64,000 nucleotides of DNA. It comes from CAWDAQ01 sp963800325. Lineage in GTDB: Bacteria; Actinomycetota; Actinomycetes; Actinomycetales; Dermatophilaceae. Shown piece by piece: positions 1-7,289 of this stretch. The notes under the pieces were generated by a model. The model did not search any database, was not told the DNA's origin, and was given only the letters and a program-made list of their open reading frames with translations. The translations under genes were made by a program, and so were the position numbers. The stretch spans positions 19,835-83,834 of the forward strand of contig CAWDAQ010000004.1 in assembly GCA_963800325.1 (NCBI GenBank), read 5' to 3'. Position 1 is the first letter of the stretch, and each line of letters opens with the position of its first letter.

Positions 1-495
1 CTCGTCGCCCGCGAGAACCGGCTGCAGCGCGCCGTCACCCACTACCTGACCACCGGGGCCGAGGAGGGGCGACCCGTTCCGGACTACGTTCTCATCGACT
101 GCCCGCCGAGCCTGGGCCTGCTCACGGTCAACGCGTTCGTCGCGGCCCGCGAGGTCCTCATCCCGATCCAGTGCGAGTACTACGCCCTCGAGGGCGTCTC
201 CCAGCTGCTGAAGAACATCGAGCTCGTCCGCGGGCACCTCAACCCGGACCTGCACGTGTCGACCATCCTGCTGACGATGTTCGACGGCCGCACGAGGCTC
301 TCGGCACAGGTGGCCGAGGAGGTCCGGGCGCACTTCCCCGAGCAGGTGCTCGGCGCAACGGTCCCCCGGTCGGTGCGGATCTCCGAGGCCCCGAGCTACG
401 GCCAGACCGTCATCACCTACGACCCGAACAGCTCCGGTGCCCTGTCCTACCGGGAGGCGGCTGTCGAGGTCGCCGAGCGGGGTGCCGCGACGTGA
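1..495 (+). CDS. parA: ParA chromosome-partitioning ATPase, 3' part
   Basis: This is the C-terminal 164 residues of a ParA/Soj-type ATPase; the 5' end lies outside the window. ParA dimerises on ATP, coats the nucleoid and moves ParB-parS complexes apart. The sequence shows the Walker B-like stretch VLIDCPPSLGLLT, the IPIQCEYYALEG segment and the typical tail with SVRISEAPSYGQ. It lies 67 bases upstream of parB on the same strand, the usual parAB operon. The reading frame is open from base 1, so no start can be given. Identity is secure; only the missing N-terminus, with the Walker A motif, cannot be checked. Confidence 0.96.
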   Translation, partial: LVARENRLQRAVTHYLTTGAEEGRPVPDYVLIDCPPSLGLLTVNAFVAAREVLIPIQCEYYALEGVSQLLKNIELVRGHLNPDLHVSTILLTMFDGRTRLSAQVAEEVRAHFPEQVLGATVPRSVRISEAPSYGQTVITYDPNSSGALSYREAAVEVAERGAAT

Positions 496-562
496 GCCCT
501 CGGGCGGCCCCGACCCCCACGACCGACGTCCCCCGTCCCTCCCACCCCAGCGAGGTCCCAGC

Positions 563-1675
563 ATGAGCGACAAGCGTCGTGGTCTCGGTCGAGGCCTCGG
601 AGCCCTGATCCCGAGCGCTCCCCCCGCGCCGGGCGCCACCCGGCCGGTCGACGTCCTGTTCCGGGACGCCCCCTCGACGACCTCCGGCAGCGCCCAGGTC
701 GCCGTCGTCGACCCGCCGGCGCCCGGACCCGCCTGGCCGATCGAGGACGGCACCCCCGCGAGCGTCGAGGGCGCCGCGGTGAGCGACGCCGCACCGGCGC
801 CCGCCACCGACCCCGGCGAGGACGCGGCACCGGCGACCGGCCTCGCGCCCGTTCCCGGAGCGACCTTCGCCGAGGTCGCGGTCGAGCAGATCCGGCCCAA
901 CCCGCGCCAGCCGCGCGAGGTGTTCGACGAGGACGACATGGCCGAGCTCGTCCACAGCATCCGGGAGATCGGGGTGCTCCAGCCGGTCGTCGTCCGACCG
1001 GTCGACGACGGCGAGGACGGCGTCAGGTACGAGCTCATCATGGGTGAGCGCCGGTGGCGCGCCAGCAGGAGCGCGGACCGGCCGACGATCCCGGCGATCG
1101 TCAAGGACACCTCCGACGACGCCCTGCTGCGCGACGCGTTGCTCGAGAACCTCCACCGCAGCGAGCTCAACCCGCTGGAGGAGGCGGCCGCCTACCAGCA
1201 GCTGCTCGACGACTTCGGCTGCACCCAGGAGGAGCTCGCCGGACGCATCGGCCGCTCCCGCCCGCAGGTCTCGAACACCCTCCGCCTGCTGCGGCTGCCG
1301 CCGCTCGTGGCCCGCCGGGTCGCCGCCGGGGTCCTGTCCGCCGGGCACGCCCGCGCGCTGCTCACCATCACCGACGGGGCCCGCATGGAGCGGCTCGCCC
1401 AGCGGATCGTCGCCGAAGGGCTCTCGGTGCGCAGCGTCGAGGAGATCGTCGCCCTCGGCGGGGACGAGGACGAGCACGGTCAGCGCCGGCCCCGCTCGGC
1501 GAGGACGCCCGACCCGCAGATGGAGGACCTCGCCTCGCGCCTGTCGGACCACTTCGACACCCGGGCCAAGATCTCCGTGGGGCAGCGCAAGGGCCGGCTC
1601 AGCATCGAGTTCGCCTCGGTCGAGGATCTGCACCGGATCCTCGACCGGATGGGGGTCGAGGCCACGGCCAGGTGA
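563..1675 (+). CDS. parB: ParB chromosome-partitioning protein (CTPase, parS binding)
   Basis: The 370-residue protein begins MSDKRRGLGRGLGALIP, the standard ParB N-terminus that stimulates ParA. A Pro/Ala-rich linker of about 85 residues follows. The ParB/Srx CTPase core carries the NPRQPR box and GERRWRAS motif, then a helix-turn-helix region (IGRSRPQVSNTLRLL) for parS binding and a C-terminal dimerisation domain. The ATG at 563 was chosen because the GLGRGLG motif starts there; the frame is open further upstream but overlaps parA in another frame. ParB loads on parS near oriC and recruits SMC. The pair suggests that the origin lies not far to the left of the window. Confidence 0.97.
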   Translation: MSDKRRGLGRGLGALIPSAPPAPGATRPVDVLFRDAPSTTSGSAQVAVVDPPAPGPAWPIEDGTPASVEGAAVSDAAPAPATDPGEDAAPATGLAPVPGATFAEVAVEQIRPNPRQPREVFDEDDMAELVHSIREIGVLQPVVVRPVDDGEDGVRYELIMGERRWRASRSADRPTIPAIVKDTSDDALLRDALLENLHRSELNPLEEAAAYQQLLDDFGCTQEELAGRIGRSRPQVSNTLRLLRLPPLVARRVAAGVLSAGHARALLTITDGARMERLAQRIVAEGLSVRSVEEIVALGGDEDEHGQRRPRSARTPDPQMEDLASRLSDHFDTRAKISVGQRKGRLSIEFASVEDLHRILDRMGVEATAR

Positions 1676-1801
1676 CCGAACACCAGTTCGACCGTCGCGG
1701 TCGGGGGTTGCGTCCGCGGGGTCGGCTGCCGAGCGACCAACTGTGCGGACGCGGGCCGCCGGGCCCCGCCGCGGGACGGGCGCCCCGCGCAGGCGTGGGG
1801 C

Positions 1802-2104
1802 TCAGTAGTCCTGCGGGTGACCGGTGTCCGCCCGGCCGATGCGCTGCAGGTGGAACCGACGTGAGAGGCGGATCGCGGGCCGGATGAGGAACTCGATGCT
1901 CCCGATGAGGAAGCACCAGTCCGAGGCGGTCGCGAGGGACTCGTCGAAGAGGAACGCGCTCCCGAGGACGAAGAAGATCGCGATGAGGACGTCGTTCGCG
2001 ATGGACAGCGCCTCGTAGCGCTTGCCGATGACGAGCTCCTCGTGACCGAACCTGAGCTCGATGTTGCCGGAGCTGTCGGAGGAGCTGCTGGACCCGTGGC
2101 TCAT
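1802..2104 (-). CDS. YrhK-domain small membrane protein
   Basis: This is a 100-residue protein with a Ser-rich N-terminus, then a motif pattern typical of the YrhK domain: FGHEELVIGKRYE, two hydrophobic segments (about residues 38-54 and 62-75) and a basic segment IRLSRRFHLQRI. YrhK proteins are small integral membrane proteins of unknown function. The first ATG with a sensible N-terminus is at 2104; another in-frame ATG lies three codons upstream. It faces the end of parB and lies downstream of the trxA terminator, so it is probably transcribed on its own. Family membership is likely; the role is unknown. Confidence 0.75.
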   Translation of the reverse strand: MSHGSSSSSDSSGNIELRFGHEELVIGKRYEALSIANDVLIAIFFVLGSAFLFDESLATASDWCFLIGSIEFLIRPAIRLSRRFHLQRIGRADTGHPQDY

Positions 2105-2141
2105 GGGGTGCATGCAACCACGCCCCGCCAGCAGCACGACA

Positions 2142-2177
2142 AGCGGCCCCCGCCCCGGTGTGGGGTCGGGGGCCGCT
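2142..2177 (-). terminator. hairpin terminator after trxBA
   Basis: An 11-bp GC-rich inverted repeat (arms 2142-2152 and 2167-2177) has further C4/G4 pairing inside the loop. It starts 10 bases past the trxA stop. There is no T-tract, as is common for high-GC actinomycete terminators. Confidence 0.75.
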
Positions 2178-2186
2178 CGCTGCACC

Positions 2187-2513
2187 TCAGTTGATGTAGT
2201 CGGCGAGCTCGCGCACCAGCTTCGGCTTCGGCATGGCGCCGACGAGGGTCTTGACGACCTCGCCGTCCTTGTAGACGTGCATCGTCGGGATGCTCGTGAT
2301 GCCGTACCGGGTGGTGATGCCCGGGTTCTCGTCGGTGTTGAGCTTGACGATGTCGAGCTTGTCACCGTGCTCGGCGGCGATCTCCTCCAGCACCGGCGCG
2401 ACGGCGCGGCACGGGCCGCACCACGGCGCCCAGAAGTCGACGAGGACGGGCTTGGAGTTGCTCAGGACGTCGGTCTCGAACGTCGAGTCGGAGGTCTGCT
2501 TGGGGGCTCCCAT
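2187..2513 (-). CDS. trxA: thioredoxin 1
   Basis: This is a 108-residue thioredoxin, the normal length for the family. The redox site WCGPC is at residues 31-35, the buried Asp of VLVDFWAPW at 26, and the cis-Pro in TSIPTM. It reduces cytoplasmic protein disulfides and is itself reduced by TrxB with NADPH. The gene lies 40 bases after trxB on the same strand, an operon arrangement common in actinomycetes. Its ATG follows a GGAA-type ribosome site (the plus strand reads ggttccttcc just beyond the start). Expression probably follows the stress promoter upstream of trxB. Confidence 0.97.
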   Translation of the reverse strand: MGAPKQTSDSTFETDVLSNSKPVLVDFWAPWCGPCRAVAPVLEEIAAEHGDKLDIVKLNTDENPGITTRYGITSIPTMHVYKDGEVVKTLVGAMPKPKLVRELADYIN

Positions 2514-2553
2514 GAGGGGTTCCTTCCGGTGGTGGGTCGGGTGCGGGTGGCGG

Positions 2554-3573
2554 TCAGCGGGCCGCGACGGTGCCGGCGACCGGCTCGTCCTGGGCGGTCA
2601 GCGCCTGGTCCTCGGCGGGGACGCCGGCCTCCTCGCGGGCGGCGAGGAAGCGCTCGGCGTCCAGCGCCGCCGAGCAGCCGGTGCCGGCGGCGGTGACGGC
2701 CTGCCGGTAGGTGTGGTCGACGAGGTCGCCGCAGGCGAACACCCCGGGCACGTTCGTCCGGGTGGTCCGGCCCTCGACGCGCACGTAGCCGCCCTCGTCG
2801 AGATCGACGACGCCGGAGACGAGCTCGTTGCGCGGGTCGTGGCCGATCGCGACGAACAGGCCGGTCACGTCGAGCTCGTGGGTCTCCCCGGTGCCGGTGT
2901 CGCGCAGCGTCACCCCGGCGAGCTTGTCCTCGCCGTGGAGCGCGACGACCTCGGAGCTCCACGCGAACCTGATCCTGTCGTTCGTCATCGCCCGCTCGGC
3001 CATGATCTTGCTCGCCCGGAGCTCGTCGCGGCGGTGCACGATCGTCACCGACCGGGCGAACTTCGTCAGGAACGTCGCCTCCTCGACGGCGGAGTCGCCG
3101 CCGCCGACGACGGCGATGTCCTGGTCGCGGAAGAAGAAGCCGTCACAGGTGGCGCACCAGCTGACGCCGTGCCCCGACAGCCGCTTCTCGTCCTCCAGCC
3201 CGAGCTCGCGGTAGGCCGAGCCCATGGCGAGGACGACGGCGTGGGCGCGCCACGTGCCGCCCTCGGAGTCCCTGACGGTCTTCACCTCGCCCTCGAGGTC
3301 GACCTCCGCGACGTCGTCGGTGACGATCGTCGTCCCGAAGCGCTCGGCCTGCGAGCGCATGTTCATCATGAGCTCCGGGCCCATGATGCCCTCGGGGAAA
3401 CCGGGGTAGTTCTCGACCTCGGTGGTGTTCATCAGCGCGCCACCGGCGGTGACCGCCCCCTCGAACAGCACGGGCGCGAGGTTGGCGCGGGCGGCGTAGA
3501 GCGCCGCGGTGTACCCGGCCGGCCCGGAGCCGATGATGATGAGGTTCCGTGTGTCCAGCGAGTCCGTCGTCAC
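2554..3573 (-). CDS. trxB: thioredoxin reductase (NADPH)
   Basis: The 339-residue flavoprotein has the N-terminal FAD motif GSGPAG (residues 15-20), the redox-active CATC (140-143), a central NADPH-binding GGGDSA motif and the C-terminal FAD segment VFACGD. It passes electrons from NADPH to TrxA. I place the start at the GTG at 3573, which has an AGGA-type site about 5 bases upstream in the plausible leader; the frame stays open to 3630 but that extension (Thr/Pro-rich) does not look like TrxB. trxA follows. A SigR-type promoter lies about 80 bases upstream. Confidence 0.95.
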   Translation of the reverse strand: MTTDSLDTRNLIIIGSGPAGYTAALYAARANLAPVLFEGAVTAGGALMNTTEVENYPGFPEGIMGPELMMNMRSQAERFGTTIVTDDVAEVDLEGEVKTVRDSEGGTWRAHAVVLAMGSAYRELGLEDEKRLSGHGVSWCATCDGFFFRDQDIAVVGGGDSAVEEATFLTKFARSVTIVHRRDELRASKIMAERAMTNDRIRFAWSSEVVALHGEDKLAGVTLRDTGTGETHELDVTGLFVAIGHDPRNELVSGVVDLDEGGYVRVEGRTTRTNVPGVFACGDLVDHTYRQAVTAAGTGCSAALDAERFLAAREEAGVPAEDQALTAQDEPVAGTVAAR

Positions 3574-3651
3574 CCTGTCCTGCCTCTTGTGTGTCGCATC
3601 GGTAGTGGTCGTCGTGGGAGGACACCACACGATGTGGTGCCCACGGCTGTC

Positions 3652-3678
3652 AACCGATCCTACGGGCCGTGTGTTCCC
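3652..3678 (-). promoter_or_regulatory. SigR/SigH-type (disulfide stress) promoter of trxBA
   Basis: On the minus strand the sequence reads GGGAAC, 18 bases, then GTT, which fits the GGGAAT-N18-GTT promoter of the actinomycete thiol-stress sigma factors SigR (Streptomyces) and SigH (mycobacteria). trxBA is a classical target of both. Transcription would start near 3643, about 70 bases before the trxB start. A 7-bp perfect inverted repeat (3623-3629 with 3633-3639) lies in the resulting leader. The match is seen in the sequence; sigma use is inferred. Confidence 0.7.
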
Positions 3679-3726
3679 GACCCGCGCCCCCGGCCGCGCG
3701 CGGCTGCCCCCGGCGCCCGGGCGGGC

Positions 3727-5562
3727 TCACGCGTCGATGCTCACCTCGGCCAGCGTGGCCCGGTACCGGCCGTCGCTGGCCTGGGAGACGTGGGTGAACC
3801 ACACGATGACGTACTGCCCCTTGGCGTTGCCGGGGACGTCGTAGGTGACCTGCCCGGTCTCGCCCGAGCTCGTGCCGACCTTCGTCGCGCCCTTGGTCTC
3901 GGGGTTGCTGGCGAGGTAGACGGTGACGTCCTCCGGGTTGGGCAGGGTGAGGACGACCTTCGAGGGCCGGATCTCCTGCCCGGTGTCGACGACGACGCCG
4001 ACTCCCTGCTTGATCCCGCCGAAGTCCGCGCTCGTGTACCCCTCCGAGCTCCAGTACGTCGAGGGGTCCTCGTCGTAGACCCGCGGCGCCTCGCTGTCGT
4101 GCTCACCGCCGTCGCCCTGCGGGTCGTACCCGGTCGCGCTGAGGATCGCGACCGGTCCGGTGTCCTTCGAGGTCGAGCTCTTCTTCGTCCCCGAGGACGG
4201 CGACCCCGTCGCGGAGGACGTGCTCGCCACCGGCGGCGTCGCCGACGGCCGACCCGACTCCGGTCCGAGGACGTCCTCGATGCTCGACCCCTGGCCGATC
4301 TGCTGAACCCCGTGCCAGCCCACCCCGAACGCCACGAGGACGAAGACGGCGAAGACCCCGAGGACGATCCGGCCCTGGGTCCGCCCCGGTGCGCTGCCCG
4401 AGCTCGCGGGGAGCAGGGGGGCGGGTGGCTCCTCGACCTCCTCGGTGAAGCGGGTCTCCTCGAGAGGCACCGTCCGCGCCCGCTCGGCCTCGCGCTCGGC
4501 ATCCCGCTGGGCCCTCCGGTCCGCGGTGCGCTGGGCGGCGCGGTCGGCCGTCGTCCGCGCCATGCCTCCGACGCGGTCCCCCACCCGGCCGCCTGCCTGG
4601 GCGGCGCTGCCGAGCCGCTCGGCGACCACGCCCGCGGCCGCCGCGCCGGCCGCCCCGACCCGGGCCCGGGCCGACCCGGCCTCGGCCGCGGCCTCGGGCA
4701 GCGGGACCACCTGGGTCTCGTCCTCCCCGGGACCGGTCAGCGGCCCGGGGGTGGGGGCGTGGTCGAGGGAGAGGGCCGCGCCGCTGACCCCGCCGACCTC
4801 GGTCCGCGACCACGGCGCGACCTGGGCGGCGAAGTCGGCGGGGGAGACCGGGCCCGCGTCCTCGTTGAGGGTGAGCCGGCAGATGGTGTCGAGGTCCCCC
4901 GGGACCCCGGCGGCGATCTCGGAGGGGGAGGGGACCCCGCCGACGACGGACGCGACCCGGTCGACGCCGGTGTCACCGGTGTCGCCGGGCAACGGCCAGC
5001 GGCCGGTCAGACCCGCGTAGGTGAGCGCGACCACCCCCACCGCGTCGGCCCGGTCGGCCTCCTCACCGCCGACGTCGTCGGTGCCACGCGCGGCGGCCTC
5101 GGTCGCCAGTCCGCGCACCCGGATCCCCCCGTCGCGGCGCCGCAGCACCGACAGCGGGGTGAGCCCGAGGTGGTGCAGCCCCCGCTGCCCGGCGGCCTCG
5201 AGCGCGGTGGCGACCTCCCCCGAGAACCTGCGGACCTCTTCGGCGGGCAGCCCTCCCTCGGCGACGAGCTCGGCGAGGGTCTGCGCGTCGGGGACGCCCT
5301 CCTCGACGACGTACGTGCGCCCGTCCCAGGTCCCGGAGTCGAGGACGCGGACCAGCCGGGCGTTCTCGATGCCCGCGGCACGCCGGGCGGCGTCGAGGAC
5401 TGCGGCGGACTCGCCGGCCCCGGACTCGAGGACGAGGACGGTGACCTCACGGTCCTCGTCCCGGTCGGTGGCGGCCCAGCGCTCGGCAGAGCGCAACCGC
5501 CCGATGCGGTGGTGGGTCGTGTACCGACCGGCGATGACGGTTCCCCGTCCGACGCCCTGCAC
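3727..5562 (-). CDS. membrane-anchored pseudokinase with extracellular discoidin/NPCBM-like domain
   Basis: The roughly 611-residue protein has an N-terminal kinase-like domain without the catalytic motifs: I see no HRD or DFG triad and no glycine loop. A charged linker rich in Arg/Glu/Ala follows, then one membrane helix (near VLGVFAVFVLVAFGVGW), a Ser/Thr-rich spacer and a C-terminal beta domain (about 140 residues, SATGYDPQGDGGEHDSEAP onward) resembling carbohydrate-binding discoidin folds. It lies directly downstream of murJ. In Mycobacterium tuberculosis one protein (Rv3910) fuses MurJ, pseudokinase and such a domain, so this is probably the split version that recruits a phospho-dependent partner to control lipid II export. 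GTG at 5562 has an AGAGGAG site; a longer frame to 5613 exists. Confidence 0.82.
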   Translation of the reverse strand: MQGVGRGTVIAGRYTTHHRIGRLRSAERWAATDRDEDREVTVLVLESGAGESAAVLDAARRAAGIENARLVRVLDSGTWDGRTYVVEEGVPDAQTLAELVAEGGLPAEEVRRFSGEVATALEAAGQRGLHHLGLTPLSVLRRRDGGIRVRGLATEAAARGTDDVGGEEADRADAVGVVALTYAGLTGRWPLPGDTGDTGVDRVASVVGGVPSPSEIAAGVPGDLDTICRLTLNEDAGPVSPADFAAQVAPWSRTEVGGVSGAALSLDHAPTPGPLTGPGEDETQVVPLPEAAAEAGSARARVGAAGAAAAGVVAERLGSAAQAGGRVGDRVGGMARTTADRAAQRTADRRAQRDAEREAERARTVPLEETRFTEEVEEPPAPLLPASSGSAPGRTQGRIVLGVFAVFVLVAFGVGWHGVQQIGQGSSIEDVLGPESGRPSATPPVASTSSATGSPSSGTKKSSTSKDTGPVAILSATGYDPQGDGGEHDSEAPRVYDEDPSTYWSSEGYTSADFGGIKQGVGVVVDTGQEIRPSKVVLTLPNPEDVTVYLASNPETKGATKVGTSSGETGQVTYDVPGNAKGQYVIVWFTHVSQASDGRYRATLAEVSIDA

Positions 5563-5630
5563 GGCGGCTCCTCTGAGATCGGTGGCCGGTCCGGGACCGG
5601 TTGCCCGCGCCATCCTAGGCGCAGGACCTG

Positions 5631-7289
5631 CTATCGCCAGGCCCCGACGCGGCGCAGCACCGGGGCGAACAGCTCGTGGACCTCGCGGACGCGCAGCAGG
5701 TGCGCCAGCAGGAGGACGACGACGACGAACCCGGCCCCGCCCACGGCGAGGGTGACCGCGCCGACGAGCCAGTCCGAGGTCGCGCCGCTCCCGGCCACGC
5801 GGATCCCGACGAACGCGAGGGCCCCGCCGGCGAGCGAGGCGACCCCGAGCCGGGTGTACATCGAGGCGGCCCGGCCCAGCCGCAGCGGGCCGAGCTTGCG
5901 CCGGAGCAGGGCGAACCCGACGACGGCGGCGGCCAGGTTGCTCACCGTCTGACCGAGCCCGACGACGACGCCGGTCGTCTGCGGGTCGACCGCCGCCGCC
6001 ACGAGCGCCGACGCGACGGCGAGCGAGCTGACGAGCACCTGGAGCAGGAACGGGGTCCGGGCGTCCTCGTGGGCGTAGTAGACCCGCTGGACGAGGTAGA
6101 CCCAGCCGTACGGCACGACCCCGAGGAACATCGCCATCATCACCCCGGCGACCGCGTCCGTCTGCGGCCGCGGGTTGCTGAAGAAGAACGTGCTCGTGAT
6201 GAGCGGGCCGAAGACGATCCCGGCGACCGTCATCGGGACGAGGACGACCGCCGGCATCCGCAGCCCGCGGGAGAGGTCGGCCACCACCTCGGCGGTGTCA
6301 CCGGCGTGCGCCGCCCGCGACATCCGGGTGAACAGGGCCGTGACGAGCGAGACGGTGATGAGCGAGTGCGGCAGCATGAACAGCAGGAACGCGTTGTCGT
6401 ACGACGCCCGGCCGGCCGCGACGACGCCCTGGTCGTCCCCGAGCTGGGTGGCCCGGGTGAGGACCCGGGAGATGACGACGAACCCGAGCTGGCTCACCCC
6501 GACGGCCGCGAACGTCCAGAGCGCCACCCGGGAGGCGCTGCCGAGGCCGACCCCCCGCAGCCCCCACCGGGGCCGGTAGCGGAACCCGATCCGGCGCAGC
6601 GGGACGACGAGCGCGACGGCCTGCACGGCGATCGAGAGGGTGGCCGACCCGGCGAGCACCGCGACCATGCCCGGGGTCCACGCGTTCGGCGCGGCGGCGT
6701 CGGGGTAGCCGAGGCCGCGGAACGCGAGCAGGCCGGCGATCGCGACGACGTTGGCGAGCACCGGGGCCCACATGTACGCCGCGAACCGTCCGTTGGCGTT
6801 GAGGACCTGACCGAGCAGCGTGTACAGGCCGTAGAAGAAGATCTGCGGCAGGCAGATGAACGCGAACACCGTGCCGAGCCGGATGGCGGCCGCGTCGTCG
6901 GAGCTGTTGAACAGCCGCAGCAGCAGGGGGGCGAGGGCGGTGCACACCACGGTCGCGCCGAGGATGAACGTCAGTGACACCGTGACGAGCCGGTTGACGA
7001 ACTCCTCGCCCCCGTCGAGGTGGGTGGCGGCCTTCGTGATCTGCGGGACGAGGACGGCGTTGAGGATGCCGCCGGCGATGAGGAGGTAGAACTGGTTCGG
7101 TAGCGTGTTCGCGGTCTGGAACGCGTCGGCGGTCAGGCCGGCGGTCCCGATGACGGACGCGAGCAGGGTGGCCCGCACGAGGCCCAGGACCCGGGAGACG
7201 AGGGTCCCGGAGGCCATCGCGGCGCTGGAGCGTGCGAGGCTCCCGGTCGGCGTGCTCTCGGCCGACCCGTCCTCGGCTCGGTCGGTCAT
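5631..7289 (-). CDS. murJ: lipid II flippase MurJ (MviN)
   Basis: The 552-residue polytopic protein of the MOP exporter superfamily has the MurJ opening (SGTLVSRVLGLVRATLLASVIG) and GILNAVLVPQI, then about 14 membrane segments. It flips lipid II to the outer face of the membrane for peptidoglycan synthesis. The ATG at 7289 overlaps the stop of the upstream DUF6049-like gene (ATGA), so the genes are translationally coupled. The pseudokinase follows after 68 bases. The N-terminus has a short cytoplasmic Asp/Glu/Ser-rich tail. Function is confidently inferred from the family and the conserved neighbourhood. Confidence 0.94.
   Translation of the reverse strand: MTDRAEDGSAESTPTGSLARSSAAMASGTLVSRVLGLVRATLLASVIGTAGLTADAFQTANTLPNQFYLLIAGGILNAVLVPQITKAATHLDGGEEFVNRLVTVSLTFILGATVVCTALAPLLLRLFNSSDDAAAIRLGTVFAFICLPQIFFYGLYTLLGQVLNANGRFAAYMWAPVLANVVAIAGLLAFRGLGYPDAAAPNAWTPGMVAVLAGSATLSIAVQAVALVVPLRRIGFRYRPRWGLRGVGLGSASRVALWTFAAVGVSQLGFVVISRVLTRATQLGDDQGVVAAGRASYDNAFLLFMLPHSLITVSLVTALFTRMSRAAHAGDTAEVVADLSRGLRMPAVVLVPMTVAGIVFGPLITSTFFFSNPRPQTDAVAGVMMAMFLGVVPYGWVYLVQRVYYAHEDARTPFLLQVLVSSLAVASALVAAAVDPQTTGVVVGLGQTVSNLAAAVVGFALLRRKLGPLRLGRAASMYTRLGVASLAGGALAFVGIRVAGSGATSDWLVGAVTLAVGGAGFVVVVLLLAHLLRVREVHELFAPVLRRVGAWR

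Noticed and set aside
1676..1801. Terminator for parB
   Set aside because: Several GC-rich short repeats occur but none forms a clearly better stem than chance in this composition.
2290..5952. Very long plus-strand open frame of about 1200 codons opposite trxA, trxB and the pseudokinase
   Set aside because: It is the mirror of minus-strand genes with well-defined motifs; its product is Arg/Gly/Asp-rich with no domain. High GC suppresses stop codons in such mirror frames.
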